Shown here: piece after piece, positions 46,986 to 57,033 of the stretch
How positions within the stretch are numbered: position 1 is the stretch's first letter
How the letters are laid out: each line of letters starts with the position of its first letter
From: Arctopsyche grandis
Taxonomy: Eukaryota > Arthropoda > Insecta > Trichoptera > Hydropsychidae
Reading direction: 5' to 3'
Length of the DNA stretch: 64,000 nt
NCBI RefSeq assembly: GCF_051622035.1
Contig: NC_135361.1
Location: forward strand, 26,405,205-26,469,204
Position numbers and translations under genes: made by a program
Notes under the pieces: generated by a model
The model's input: the letters and a program-made list of their open reading frames with translations, nothing else
Told to the model about the DNA's origin: nothing
The model's database searches: none

Positions 46986-47878
46986 AGGTCTGTTTATACC
47001 TAGTCGGCACGAACCGACTTCAGCAGGTATCCGGCCGTACGAAAAGTATTCTTTGGTACATTTTGTATGGGTATGTTCATTTCAACCGTCACGTTTACGC
47101 CACGGCAGGCTTACAGCAGTACCCGACATTTCCTGTTCATACCTTACAGCAACATCCGTCAACGTATCGTATCCGTCTTTTTGGCCATCGTGGAGATATA
47201 CACGCGAATTACGTGCCATAGAGTCTGCCGCTATGCTGTTTTGGACCAATTATCGATAGTGACAGTTGACAGCTGTTCAATCTTTCGACATGGTTTTGGC
47301 GCTGACAATGACTTTTTGACAATGCTTCCTTAAATTTTGTAGATTTTTTGGTGATTTGTCTTTTTATTTTATCCAGTATTGTTTCAAATTGGTATCGGTT
47401 CATACGGAAATATTTAAAAAAAATTTGTCCATCATCCACAAGCTTCTTATACAGTGTCCAAAACTCTCCTTCGGTTTTTCTATTTTTTAACATGGGATGC
47501 ACATCAAAACGCCTCTGTGTTTTTTATTGCCTTCTTGAGCTTCTTCTTCCAACAACAACGCGATTATACATAATTTTTTATTCGATAAACGCCCAAACAT
47601 TTTTGCTCACTTGTATTCTGACGCGTAGCTACGAATGCACGTGTATGTATTCATATTGTAAGTACTCGACAATACGACGTAAGCAATATTGCGCCGTATC
47701 GTTATGGCCTGTAATGTATAAGTAAGCCGATTTTTCCTTGCACTCGGCCAAAGTGCTGTAAACGTGACGTGACCGCGACGTGTAGGTAGATATGAATAGA
47801 AATGTAATAAAATGACATATTTGAAACGGAGTCGTGCAGTGCTGAAGCCGTGTAGTGCTGTTAGGTATGAATAGACCT
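46986..47878 (-). mobile_element. PIF/Harbinger element relic
   Basis: A TAA duplication (46983-46985, 47879-47881) abuts inverted ends AGGTCTGTTTATACCTA and (reverse) AGGTCTATTCATACCTA. The minus-strand frame 47209-47502 encodes the start of a HARBI1-like transposase. The catalytic domain is deleted. Confidence 0.87.
47209..47502 (-). pseudogene. HARBI1-like transposase, N-terminal fragment
   Basis: 97 codons with HPMLKNRKTEGEFWTLYKKL and IFFKYFRMNRYQFETILDKI, the N-terminal motif of PIF/Harbinger transposases. It ends before any DDE residue. Confidence 0.8.
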
Positions 47879-47881
47879 TAA

Positions 47882-48640
47882 TACGTTATACAAATTAATT
47901 AATATCTAAAAGTTAACAATATTAAGTTTTTTTCCCTGCGCTGCAAGCGATTGCAAACCAAGCGCACGCACGCTCATTTCGCTGCATGCTCATTTCATAC
48001 TTTTGTCTCGGCATTTGCCATTTTAAACTTGCCAGAAAGATCCAACTCAATTTTAAGAATTTCCAATCATCAATGTACATCGAAATGTCATCTGCGCAAC
48101 CCCATGAATATCTCGTCTTTCGTACATGCTGAAATTCAAACAGTTAAAATGCAATCGAAAGAGCATGCAGGCTGGTGGTTTGCAATCATTTGCAGCAAGC
48201 CCGTTTTTTTTTATAAATAGAGTAATGATGTGTGGTTAATCTTGTGTAATCTAACTGGTTACTTAGTCAGGAGGTGGCAGTTTCATGTTGAGGGTTGTAT
48301 GTATAGGTTTACTTCGTCGCATTTTAAAACAGTTTTAATAATAATAATTTAAAAGCTAACTGAAGTAAAGTGAAAAAATGCAGTTCTCGCAGTTCATAGA
48401 AATATTCAACGCTAATATTAAATGCCCCTTGATTTAGTATCGATAGTAAATTACAATTAACGCATCGTTTCTTTTTGACCAATAATTATTTTTATTTTTT
48501 AAATTCTAATAATTTTATAAAACATCTGCTGAGTTCAGCTGGCGACATTTTATTTGGCAGATAAATTTGGTCCGATACGAGTCCATAAGGTTCCGGTTCG
48601 TTTTTCGTCTTCGCTTATTTTCCCATTTGACAGAACCTCA
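47882..48640. other. Intergenic, nothing recognised
   Basis: No supportable gene. The 89-codon frame at 47951-48220 has no recognisable feature. Confidence 0.35.
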
Positions 48641-48644
48641 CACC

Positions 48645-49012
48645 CTCACACCCTAAAAACGGTCACGAGAAAACTGGTTGACCGATTTTAGGGTGTGACC
48701 AGTTTTAGTGTGACGGGTGATCGGTAATTGGACTATTCGTCACATTGGGGTGGTCACAAAGACAATTTTTGCCATGAAAATCGCGAATACACAATATTTG
48801 GCACTCCAGTTCTCGTTACTATGATAGTTATCGTTAGTATGATGGACTTTTCGGCTGCCAGATGTTCCGTTATAGAGATTTTAGTGACTTTGTGACGAGT
48901 AATTTGTGACCAGTAATCACCGAACCCGGGTGATTACGTGTAACTGATCTAGAGCGACCGGTTGTCCTGTGACCGGTTCACATTTGACAAGTAATCACCG
49001 AACCGGACAGTC
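48645..49012. repeat. Foldback MITE related to 9603-9817, with a second copy nested in it
   Basis: CCTAAAAACGGTCACGAGAAAAC and its mirror match the centre of the 9603-9817 palindrome, and AGAGCGACCGGTTGTCCTGT matches its right arm. In between, 48732-48928 is an extra segment whose own right end (GTAATCACCGAACC) repeats the terminal word, suggesting a self-insertion. Confidence 0.6.
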
Positions 49013-49139
49013 AATGCGCCAAACAGTTATTATTTGTCAGGTATCAAGTCCAACCTGGGTGATTACCAGATTCTAGAAAGTAAGAGCGACAAGGACGGAG
49101 ACGGATTCTCAATTATATTAAAAAAGTGAATCAATACGT

Positions 49140-50217
49140 TGTGGCGGCTCGCTTATACGACATGGTCGAGTTTGGTTGCCTTCCTGCGAGTGGGAACCAA
49201 CTCGGCTGGGTTCGGAGAGCTACTACTCACTCTGTCTTCAGCTGTCATATAATAAACACGTGCATCAACATGCCAGTCGTCTCATTCGTTCATCCTCCAT
49301 ACTGGTGACCCCCGACATCGAGCCACGCAGCCTCGATCAATTTCAACATGCCGCTCATCCCTGCCTCGCCGAGCCAGGCGGGAGAAGCTACCCGCCGCGC
49401 CCCCATCGCCATCAACACGCGTCGCGGCCCGCGGGTGACAATAAACGAGCAGACACGGCTACCTACCTATCTACCTATCGACTGGAGTCCAGCAACAACG
49501 TCGACGAAAGGTGCTTTAAAAAAATGGGGGAGCGAATGAGACGACGATCTTGACAGCTGGATGTGGAGTCATGCGCGATCCACTACACATAGAACGGTCA
49601 TCCAGCACCACCTCAGCACCATCATCATCATCATCATCAAGGCCCCGTCCGTCCCCACGAGCGTCGTCACGCCGAGACGGGCGGTAGCGCTACAACACCT
49701 CCACGAGCCACAACGACTCACAGTCCAGCTCGGAGTATCATCAACCACATCGATGCCCCTGCCGCCCCCGCCGCCCCACCAACCGACATCAGCCTCGGAA
49801 GAGCGGCGCCGCCGCAGCATCGCATCGCATCGGCGCGACCATCGGACCAGCCACTGTCCTGCTCGCGACGTCACCGCCCTCGAATCTACCGACCATTCAG
49901 GGCGGTACACCTATGTACACAGCGGATGACCCACGTCAACAATTTTTTTTCTCCCCACGTAATAATTTTTTCTCTTTGTGTAACAATAATTTTTTTTCTA
50001 TTGTAAAATTTGTTTCTTTGTAATTTTGGTATCGCTGATGCTGGGGGGGGAGTGATGTGGCGGCTCGCTTATACGACATGGTCGAGTTTGGTTGCCTTCC
50101 TGCGAGTGGGAACCAACTCGGCTGGGTTCGGAGAGCTACTACTCACTCTGTCTTCAGCTGTCATATAATAAACACGTGCATCAACATGCCAGTCGTCTCA
50201 TTCGTTCATCCTCCATA
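49140..50217 (+). mobile_element. Miniature LTR retroelement (TRIM-like)
   Basis: Two 162-bp direct repeats (49140-49301, 50056-50217), identical by eye, begin TGTGGCGGCTCGC and end CCTCCATA, with an ATAATAAACACG poly(A) signal inside. The first is followed after 1 nt by a primer-binding-like TGGTGACCCCCGACATCGA; the second is preceded by a purine tract GGGGGGGGAGTGA. The 754-bp interior encodes at most low-complexity gag-like frames (49348-49539, 49561-49929). No RT. A matching target duplication was not found. Confidence 0.82.
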
Positions 50218-50639
50218 ACTTTATACGATATATTTTTAATATAATTTTTTATATTTTCATTGTGTGTTAATTGGATTTTAAATCCTTTTTTTTCGCCTTC
50301 TTAGAAAAAAATCTGGATCTGTCCATGACTCAGATATGTTGGCGGATCCTACTTTACTTCCTTCCTGCCCGTCATAATAGACAACGTGTCTAAAACCATA
50401 CTGTCGTTTTACTCTAACTGTGGAGGCATTGACTCTCAATAGATTTGGTTAGGAATATGTATGTTAATTGATGATATACTATGAATTTTAATCAAGTCGA
50501 CTATTCATTACTAAAAGTTTAGACTAGCAGGAACTGTAACAAGTTTAAAATGTTAGAGGAAGAATGAATAGTTTTAGAGCAGATAAACTTAAATATTAAG
50601 ATCAGAAATACTAGATTTACTAATTTATTTTTTCTACCA

Positions 50640-50890
50640 GTACGTGTTTGTGTTTTGTTCGTGTATATGTTACACCGAATCCGTGAAATTGTCTATTACA
50701 CGCATTCGGCAACAGAATTGCCGAATGCGTGAAAAATGCAAGCACGTTGCCCAGTTCACGGATTCGGCAAATTCTTTGGCGAATGCGTGTATTCGGCAAG
50801 AATTTGTCTGCTCAAAACGTGGAGTCGGCAAATAGACAGTAGCGCTCCGGTGTTGTTTTTTAGAACTGGACAGCGTGGACAAGTGTCAAA
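50640..50890. repeat. Short inverted repeat cluster
   Basis: CGCATTCGGCAA and TTGCCGAATGCG occur several times in both orientations, forming stem-loop potential. This is probably an old MITE. Confidence 0.4.
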
Positions 50891-51949
50891 GTGACAGCTG
50901 AATGAGGATGTTTAATTTACATATTATTATGTATAAATATGACTACATACATATGTTTCGATCATCTCATATGACTTGTACATAAATTTGTAGGCGGGGT
51001 ACAATGTGTTGACCGTATCCCGGCCTAACGAAACACTGTTGTGCTAGTTTTATAAAGTTTTATTGTTTGCCTATGGTTGTACAAAGGTATGGTATTTGTG
51101 GGCAAAAGTATGTCGTTCAGCGGTCTCTGGATATGGTAGAGTGTCGCTGGCTCGGCATTCAGCTATGTTCAGAAGGTCTCTGGATGCGGCAGTGTGTTGC
51201 TGGCTCGTCCGGCTGGTTGATCTTCCAAGTCCGCGTAGTGTAGTGGTGGCTGGTCAGGAGCTGTATGTCGACGCTTGCTGCTGTGGGTCGACTGGCGTTG
51301 TTTGGGTTGTACCTCCTTTTATAGTGTTTCTGGAATCGCCTGACCGATGGTGGTGGTTTGTTGATGCGTAAGAAAGGAATGCACTTTTGTCGAGGCGTAG
51401 AATTTTCTGGAACGATTGATGGAAGTGGTTGTTGATGCGTAAGCGCATGTGGTTGTTGATGCGTGAACGAGGAATGCACTTTTGTCGAGGCGTAGAATTT
51501 TCTGGAATGATTGGCGCCGTTCCGCTCGATGTGGTTTAATGGTGGCGGCGTGTTTCGACCGTTTTGGTTCCACTCGACTGGTAGGGGCGTTCCGCTTGAG
51601 TTTAATATAATGACTGCAGGTGTACGACGTCTGGTTTTCGGGAATGTAGTTTGTTGTTGCGGAATATTCTCGAATGTTTCGATGACGATGACGACGACGA
51701 GATTCCTACATGGCTCTCCGGTGAGTGTTAGCGATGTGTGTGATTTTGTGGGAATCTTGATGTGTTGGAGTCTATTGACTCGATGGCGTCGTTGTTTGTC
51801 CGGTTGTGCTGGAGAAAGTTGTCTCGACAGCGGGTCTTGTGTTGCATGCCGGTCCAAGTCTTGTTCTCTACCAGGTTGCTTATTTTGGGCGAGCTGCGTT
51901 GGTAGTGAAGGTTTGTGATGGCTTGGATGGTGCTGTTGTGCAGGCTGCT

Positions 51950-52450
51950 GTGTTCTGCGTGGAGTCATTCGCGTGACTGTTTTGCTGGTGGTGCTGAAGT
52001 TAGTTGTCTCGGCAGCGGGTCTTGCGTGAAGAACGTTGGTTGACGAAGTGCGTTGAGTGCTGGTCTTCGTTGGTTGTGCTGGAGTTGGTTGTCTCGACAG
52101 CGGATCTTGCGTGAAGAACGTTGGTTGACGAAGTGCGTTGAGTGCTGGTCTTCGTTGGTTGTGCTGGAGTTGGTTGTCTCGACAGCGGATCTTGCGTGAA
52201 GAACGTTGGTTGACGAAGTGCGTTGAGTGCTGGTCTTCGTTGGTTGTGCTGGAGTTGGTTGTCTCGACAGCGGATCTTGCGTGAAGAACGTTGGTTGACG
52301 AAGTGCGTTGAGTGCTGGTCTTCGTTGGTTGTGCTGGAGTTAGTTGTCTCGACAGCGGGATTTGTGTGGAGACTGTTGGTTAGCGAAGTGCGTTGAGTGC
52401 TGGTCTTCGTTGGTTGTGCTGGAGTCGGTTGTCTCGACAGCGGGTCTCGT
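51950..52450 (-). repeat. 85-bp tandem repeat, open in all three minus-strand frames
   Basis: GAACGTTGGTTGACGAAGTG recurs at 52031, 52116, 52201 and 52286, exactly 85 bp apart. Since 85 is not a multiple of three, successive units are read in successive frames, and the minus-strand frame 52000-52665 (221 codons) stays open through all of them. The protein therefore has an 85-residue super-repeat (PLSRQPTPAQPTKTSTQRTS ...). Confidence 0.85.
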
Positions 52451-52999
52451 TTTGCGTACCAGTCCGAGTTGTTCTTTTCTACCATGTTGCTTATTCTGTC
52501 TAGGCTACGTTGATAGTGAAGGTTGGTGGTCTGGACGATGTTGTTGTGCAGGCGTTGTGCTGATTGTGCTGGAGTTAGTTGTCTCGACAGCGGCTGTGTT
52601 GTGTTGGAGCTAGTTGGCTCAGTGGCGATTTGTTTCGCCGGTTGTGCTGGAGTGGGTTGACTCAACAGCGGGTTGTGTTGGTAGCTGGTCCATATGTACT
52701 TTCACACCATGTTACTGTTTCGGTCGTTACAATGGTAGTGAAGGTTTGTGTCGGTCTGGACGGTGCTGTTGTGCAGGCTGCGGCGTCCTGCATGGGCTCA
52801 TCGAGGTGATGACTCATCGGAGGTGTGATGAGCGGTGCTGGCGGATCAACAGTAGTGGATCCATTTGGTTGTTGTCTCCGGGTTGCGTCTTGTTGTGGCG
52901 AAAGCTGCGGAGTTGTTTGACATGGTCACTAGTTGTGGGGACATGTAGCGGACTGCGTTTGAAGTCTGCGTTGAGGGCTGCGTTGTAGACTGCGTTGAA

Positions 53000-53230
53000 G
53001 GCTGCGGTTGCGTGAAGTCTGCGGTTGCTATGTAGGCTGCGATGTGGGCTGCTATGTAGGCTGCGATGTGGGCTGCTATGTAGGCTGCGGTGTGGGCTGC
53101 TATGTAGGCTGCGATCTGGGCTGCAATGTGGACTGCGCTGTTGACTGCTGTCGTGGCGGCTGTTGGTTGTTGTGGAGGCTGCACTGTGGGCTGCCGTGTT
53201 GACTGCGCTGTTGACTGCTATGAAGGCTGC
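53000..53230. repeat. 24-bp tandem repeat in the LTR element interior
   Basis: GGCTGCTATGTAGGCTGCGA-type units repeat about five times, translating on either strand to short periodic peptides (GCYVGCDV or AAYIAAHI). Confidence 0.75.
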
Positions 53231-53819
53231 GTAGTTCTAAGATGGGGTCACCAATGTAGGCGGGGTAGCGAATGTGTTGACAGCGCTTGTTGAATGATCA
53301 GAAGGTTGCGTAGATCACGTCGGGGTCACCAATGTAGGCGGGGTACAATGTGTTGACCGTATCCCGGCCTAACGAAACACTGTTGTGCTAGTTTTATAAA
53401 GTTTTATTGTTTGCCTATGGTTGTACAAAGGTATGGTATTTGTGGGCAAAAGTATGTCGTTCAGCGGTCTCTGGATATGGTAGAGTGTCGCTGGCTCGGC
53501 ATTCAGCTATGTTCAGAAGGTCTCTGGATGCGGCAGTGTGTTGCTGGCTCGTTGTTCGGCTATGTTCGGAAGGTCTCTGGATACGGCAGTGTGTTGCTGG
53601 CTCGTCCGGCTGGTTGATCTTCCAAGTCCGCGTAGTGTAGTGGTGGCTGGTCAGGAGCTGTATGTTGACTGGTCTGCTGCTGTGTGTCGACGCTTGCTGC
53701 TGTGGGTCGACTGGCGTTGTTTGGGTTGTACCTCCTTTTATAGTGTTTCTGGAATCGCCTGACCGATGGTGGTGGTTTGTTGATGCGTAAGAAAGGAATG
53801 CACTTTTGTCGAGGCGTAG

Positions 53820-54130
53820 AATTTTCTGGAACGCTTGATGGAAGTGGTTATTGATGCGTACGAGCATTTAGTTGTTGATGCGTACGAGGGGAATTTGCTT
53901 TCGTCGAGGCGTAGTATTTTCTGGAATGCTTGATGGAAGTGGTCGTACGAGCATTTAGTTGTTGATGCGTACAAGAGGAATTTGCTTTCGTCGAGGCGTA
54001 GTATTTTCTGGAATGCTTGATGGAAGTGGTCGTACGAGCATTTAGTTGTTGATGCGTACAAGAGGAATTTGCTTTCGTCGAGGCGTAGTATTTTCTGGAA
54101 TGCTTGATGGAAGTGGTTGTACGAGCATTT
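53820..54130 (-). repeat. 87-bp tandem repeat within the right LTR
   Basis: GAATTTGCTTTCGTCGAGGC recurs at 53891, 53978 and 54065. The 87-bp unit keeps frame, giving a 29-residue repeat on the minus strand. The left LTR has fewer units, which explains the LTR length difference. Confidence 0.8.
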
Positions 54131-54194
54131 AGTTGTTGCGGAATATTCTCGAAGGATTTTGATGACGATGACGACGACGAGATTCCTACAAATT

Positions 54195-55500
54195 AATACT
54201 ATTTTTATACATTTGATCAATATTTTAACAGTCGGAATTTTATACCTTTTGAAGAATCAGTATTATATTATAAATATTTAATTTCATTACACATGTCCCA
54301 GAACATAGCTCTCGGCTTCACCGACCAGACCAAATGTATAAAAATGTGAACGACTAAGAAATCACCGGGTGTGAAACGCTTAATCTAACTGCATATACAT
54401 ATATCTCCGGAGTTCGGAGATACATTTGTCCGAAGGACCAAAATAGCCCTGCGTGACCTGAGCCATAGAACACTTTGAGCCATAGAAGACCTGAGCCATA
54501 GAACACTTTGTATTTTAACAAGCTCGTAGTCACCTCTCACTCATTGGTTTAACTTAAAAACATTTTTTGGACAGGGGACTATTACAGACAAACACTATTT
54601 GAATTCTTTGAGAATGGACTAAAAATGTACCTTAAATTTAAACAATAAGTCACTATTAATAGTTTTTTGGGCTTTTACTATTTCTTTTACACAAACATAC
54701 AATGGAGCTGACTGTGTGTTCATACTTTGCTTTGTTCACTTCTTAATATCTTGATCTTCCATTGACCAGCATAAAATTAGGCCATATAGATCATAATTCT
54801 CTGCTATGAATTCTCTTCCATTAAATTTCAATTATAATTGATAGTACATCATTTTTAGTGGCCATTACTTTTTATCATTAATTCTTTACACTTTAACAAC
54901 TCCTGTGAAATGCACCAAATTTAAAGTATTTTTTTAATGCAAAACAGTGCAAATGAATTATATTTTATAGTAGTATTTGAATATATTGATAAGTTATAAG
55001 TAAGTACATATGAGGGGCTGAAAACCAGATATATATAAACATGTGGTGCATATTATAATATATTTGGAAGACAAGTCATTATGTTTTTAATTTTATCGTT
55101 ATTATTATTTTTTGTTGGTTGTTCTGCCTGTATGTCAATTAAATAAATATATGTCGATCGAAAACTTAGTTGAAAACTTCGAAAGTTGAATTTTCACATG
55201 ATTTAGCCTATTGTTACTACGTACAAAAATAAAATAAAAAAGGTTTTATAAAAAAACAACCACTATTGGCGAACTTTCATCCCCCAGAAAAAGCTGAAAT
55301 GACGTCCCAGGTATTGATACATATATATAAACGTCAGTTACGCGCGCGAATACTGATTTAAACACTCGAGACATCTGTCAACGTATATTTGAAACGTGAT
55401 GTCACAGCGAAACAGGATAACTCATATTTGAGCGAGCAGCGCGAGCCCCCCTACTAAACATATACCGAAATTCTTCAGTTTCATATCGAATTTCATACGG
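54195..55500. other. Intergenic, nothing recognised
   Basis: AT-rich with a short imperfect repeat GAGCCATAGAA at about 54460-54500. No gene supported. Confidence 0.4.
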
Positions 55501-55545
55501 AATATCGAAGATAAGCTATCGACGTGTCGATATTTACAGTCCAAT

Positions 55546-56869
55546 TTGAAAACGGCGGCTCAAAACCGTGTCAGACTGCCGAAGGAGAAGAGCATTTTGA
55601 ATTGGAATGGTAGGAGTCGGGAGCGTTACGGCCTCGGCGAGAATTCGGGGTGTAGAAGAGAAGTGCGAAGAGGAGTGGAGTCAGTGAAGGGGGCGCCGCC
55701 GCCGCCTACTGTCGTCGTCGCAGCCGCCGTCCGGAGTCGCCGCCGTCGTCGAGGCCGCTCCTTCTCGCCGCCGCCCCGCCGTCTATGGTTTGTACCGGAC
55801 GCGTTCGCCGTTCGCCGATCGCCGTTCACCGTTCACCGCTCACCGCTCACCGCTCACCGCTCGCTCTCGATCTCGATGTCGGATGTTTATGTGCGCCGTT
55901 CGCGAATCGCAGACAGTCGATCAACGATCGCCACTCGCCAATCACCAATCACCAATCACCAATCACCAATCACCAATCACCAATCACCAATCGCGCTCTC
56001 GTTTGCCAAAATACACCGAACACCATTCATCGTTCGCCGCACGCACTTCAAACTCGCATAACCTCCCCCCACCCCACCGCTCCCCTCCCCCTCCCGCTCG
56101 AGCCCCAATCGATAGCCCAATGGACGACGTACGCGTCCGACATTTTGACTTTGACTCTCATCCAACGAAAGATCGACCGCTCAATGTTATTGTTTAGTCC
56201 AGTCCAGTCCACTGCAGTGGATCCCCATTTAGTGGGTCGCTTTGACAGTTCATTCACCCGCCGCTACTACGCCTATCGACCATCACACCGACTAATTCCA
56301 TTTCAAACTATCATTCATTTGTTTTATTATTTTCCCGCACTATTTCATTCACCAAATATGAATGAACGCGATCGATCTTTACAAATTCATTCAATACTAT
56401 ACGATATATACACACACACACACGGGACAATTATCCATTACATAACAAATGTTATTAAATAAAAACAACTTTGTTTCACCATTCGTCGACTTCGATCCTC
56501 ATCTCACCAGTATTCCACCGTTCCGATCGCATCTTCGACATCCGTAGAATCATAATAGTCAGGAAATGGCAAATTCTCGTCCACCTTCGCAGAGTGCATT
56601 ATTCGCTCCGGCGGATCGAAAGTGAACCGTTCGGTCGGATTACCGAAATGAGATCGACAGTGCCGTCGAACGCGATCATGAAACTTTTTATCGCGACCGA
56701 GTCGTCCCTTCGGCCACGTCGATCTTCGTTCGATCGCTGGCCCGACTGACCCGTCGCTCGATGATCACTATGTCTATATGTAATTCAGTGAGTTTGTGAT
56801 TATCGTTCTCACTCTTCTAATAGACTCTGTGCTCTCGCATCGAAGCCATAATCAAGACGGTTGCGGAAG
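55546..56869 (+). promoter_or_regulatory. GC-rich 5' region and probable leader exon of the NKAPD1-like gene
   Basis: GC-rich, low-complexity sequence with 7-bp CACCGCT/CCAATCA tandem repeats (about 55825-55860 and 55935-55990). Frames here are repeat translations. A non-coding exon probably ends at 56869 (GCGGAAG before gtgagt) and joins the coding exon at 57027 (after TTGTAG), just 7 nt before the start codon. Confidence 0.45.
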
Positions 56870-57033
56870 GTGAGTCTCACATGTGATTTTTACATTTATT
56901 TATGTCGAGCGTGTATATTTTGATATTGCAGGTTTAAAGTTACTATCGATTATTGTGCTGTTTCGATCAAAATTGTGCAGTAAATAACAATGTAATATGT
57001 TGAAAACGGCCGTTTTATTGTTGTAGATTGAAA

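Larger units (their letters stand above)
50989..54190 (-). mobile_element. Non-autonomous LTR retrotransposon rich in tandem repeats
   Basis: Direct repeats 50989-51710 (722 bp) and 53333-54190 (858 bp) begin TGTAGGCGGGGTACAATG and end GAGATTCCTACA, with an AATT duplication outside (50985-50988, 54191-54194). On the minus strand the LTR has TATAAAAGG followed by AATAAA. The primer-binding site TGGTGACCCCGACGTGAT lies immediately inside the 5' LTR. The interior (51711-53332) has no pol motif. The LTRs differ in length because of extra tandem units in the right one. A partial copy of the LTR/PBS junction also lies at 53245-53275. Confidence 0.88.

Noticed and set aside
49561-49929. 122-codon frame with poly-Ile and Pro runs
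   Set aside because: Lies inside the TRIM-like element and is generated by CAT and CCG repeats. No gag motif can be named.
51159-51968. 269-codon minus-strand frame across the LTR and interior of the 50989-54190 element
   Set aside because: Low-complexity Gln/Pro/Thr-rich and crossing the LTR boundary. No domain, not a separate gene.
55546-56061. 171-codon frame upstream of the NKAPD1-like gene
   Set aside because: Dominated by GC-rich low complexity and 7-bp tandem repeats. Equally long frames exist on other frames and strands. Better read as leader or promoter.
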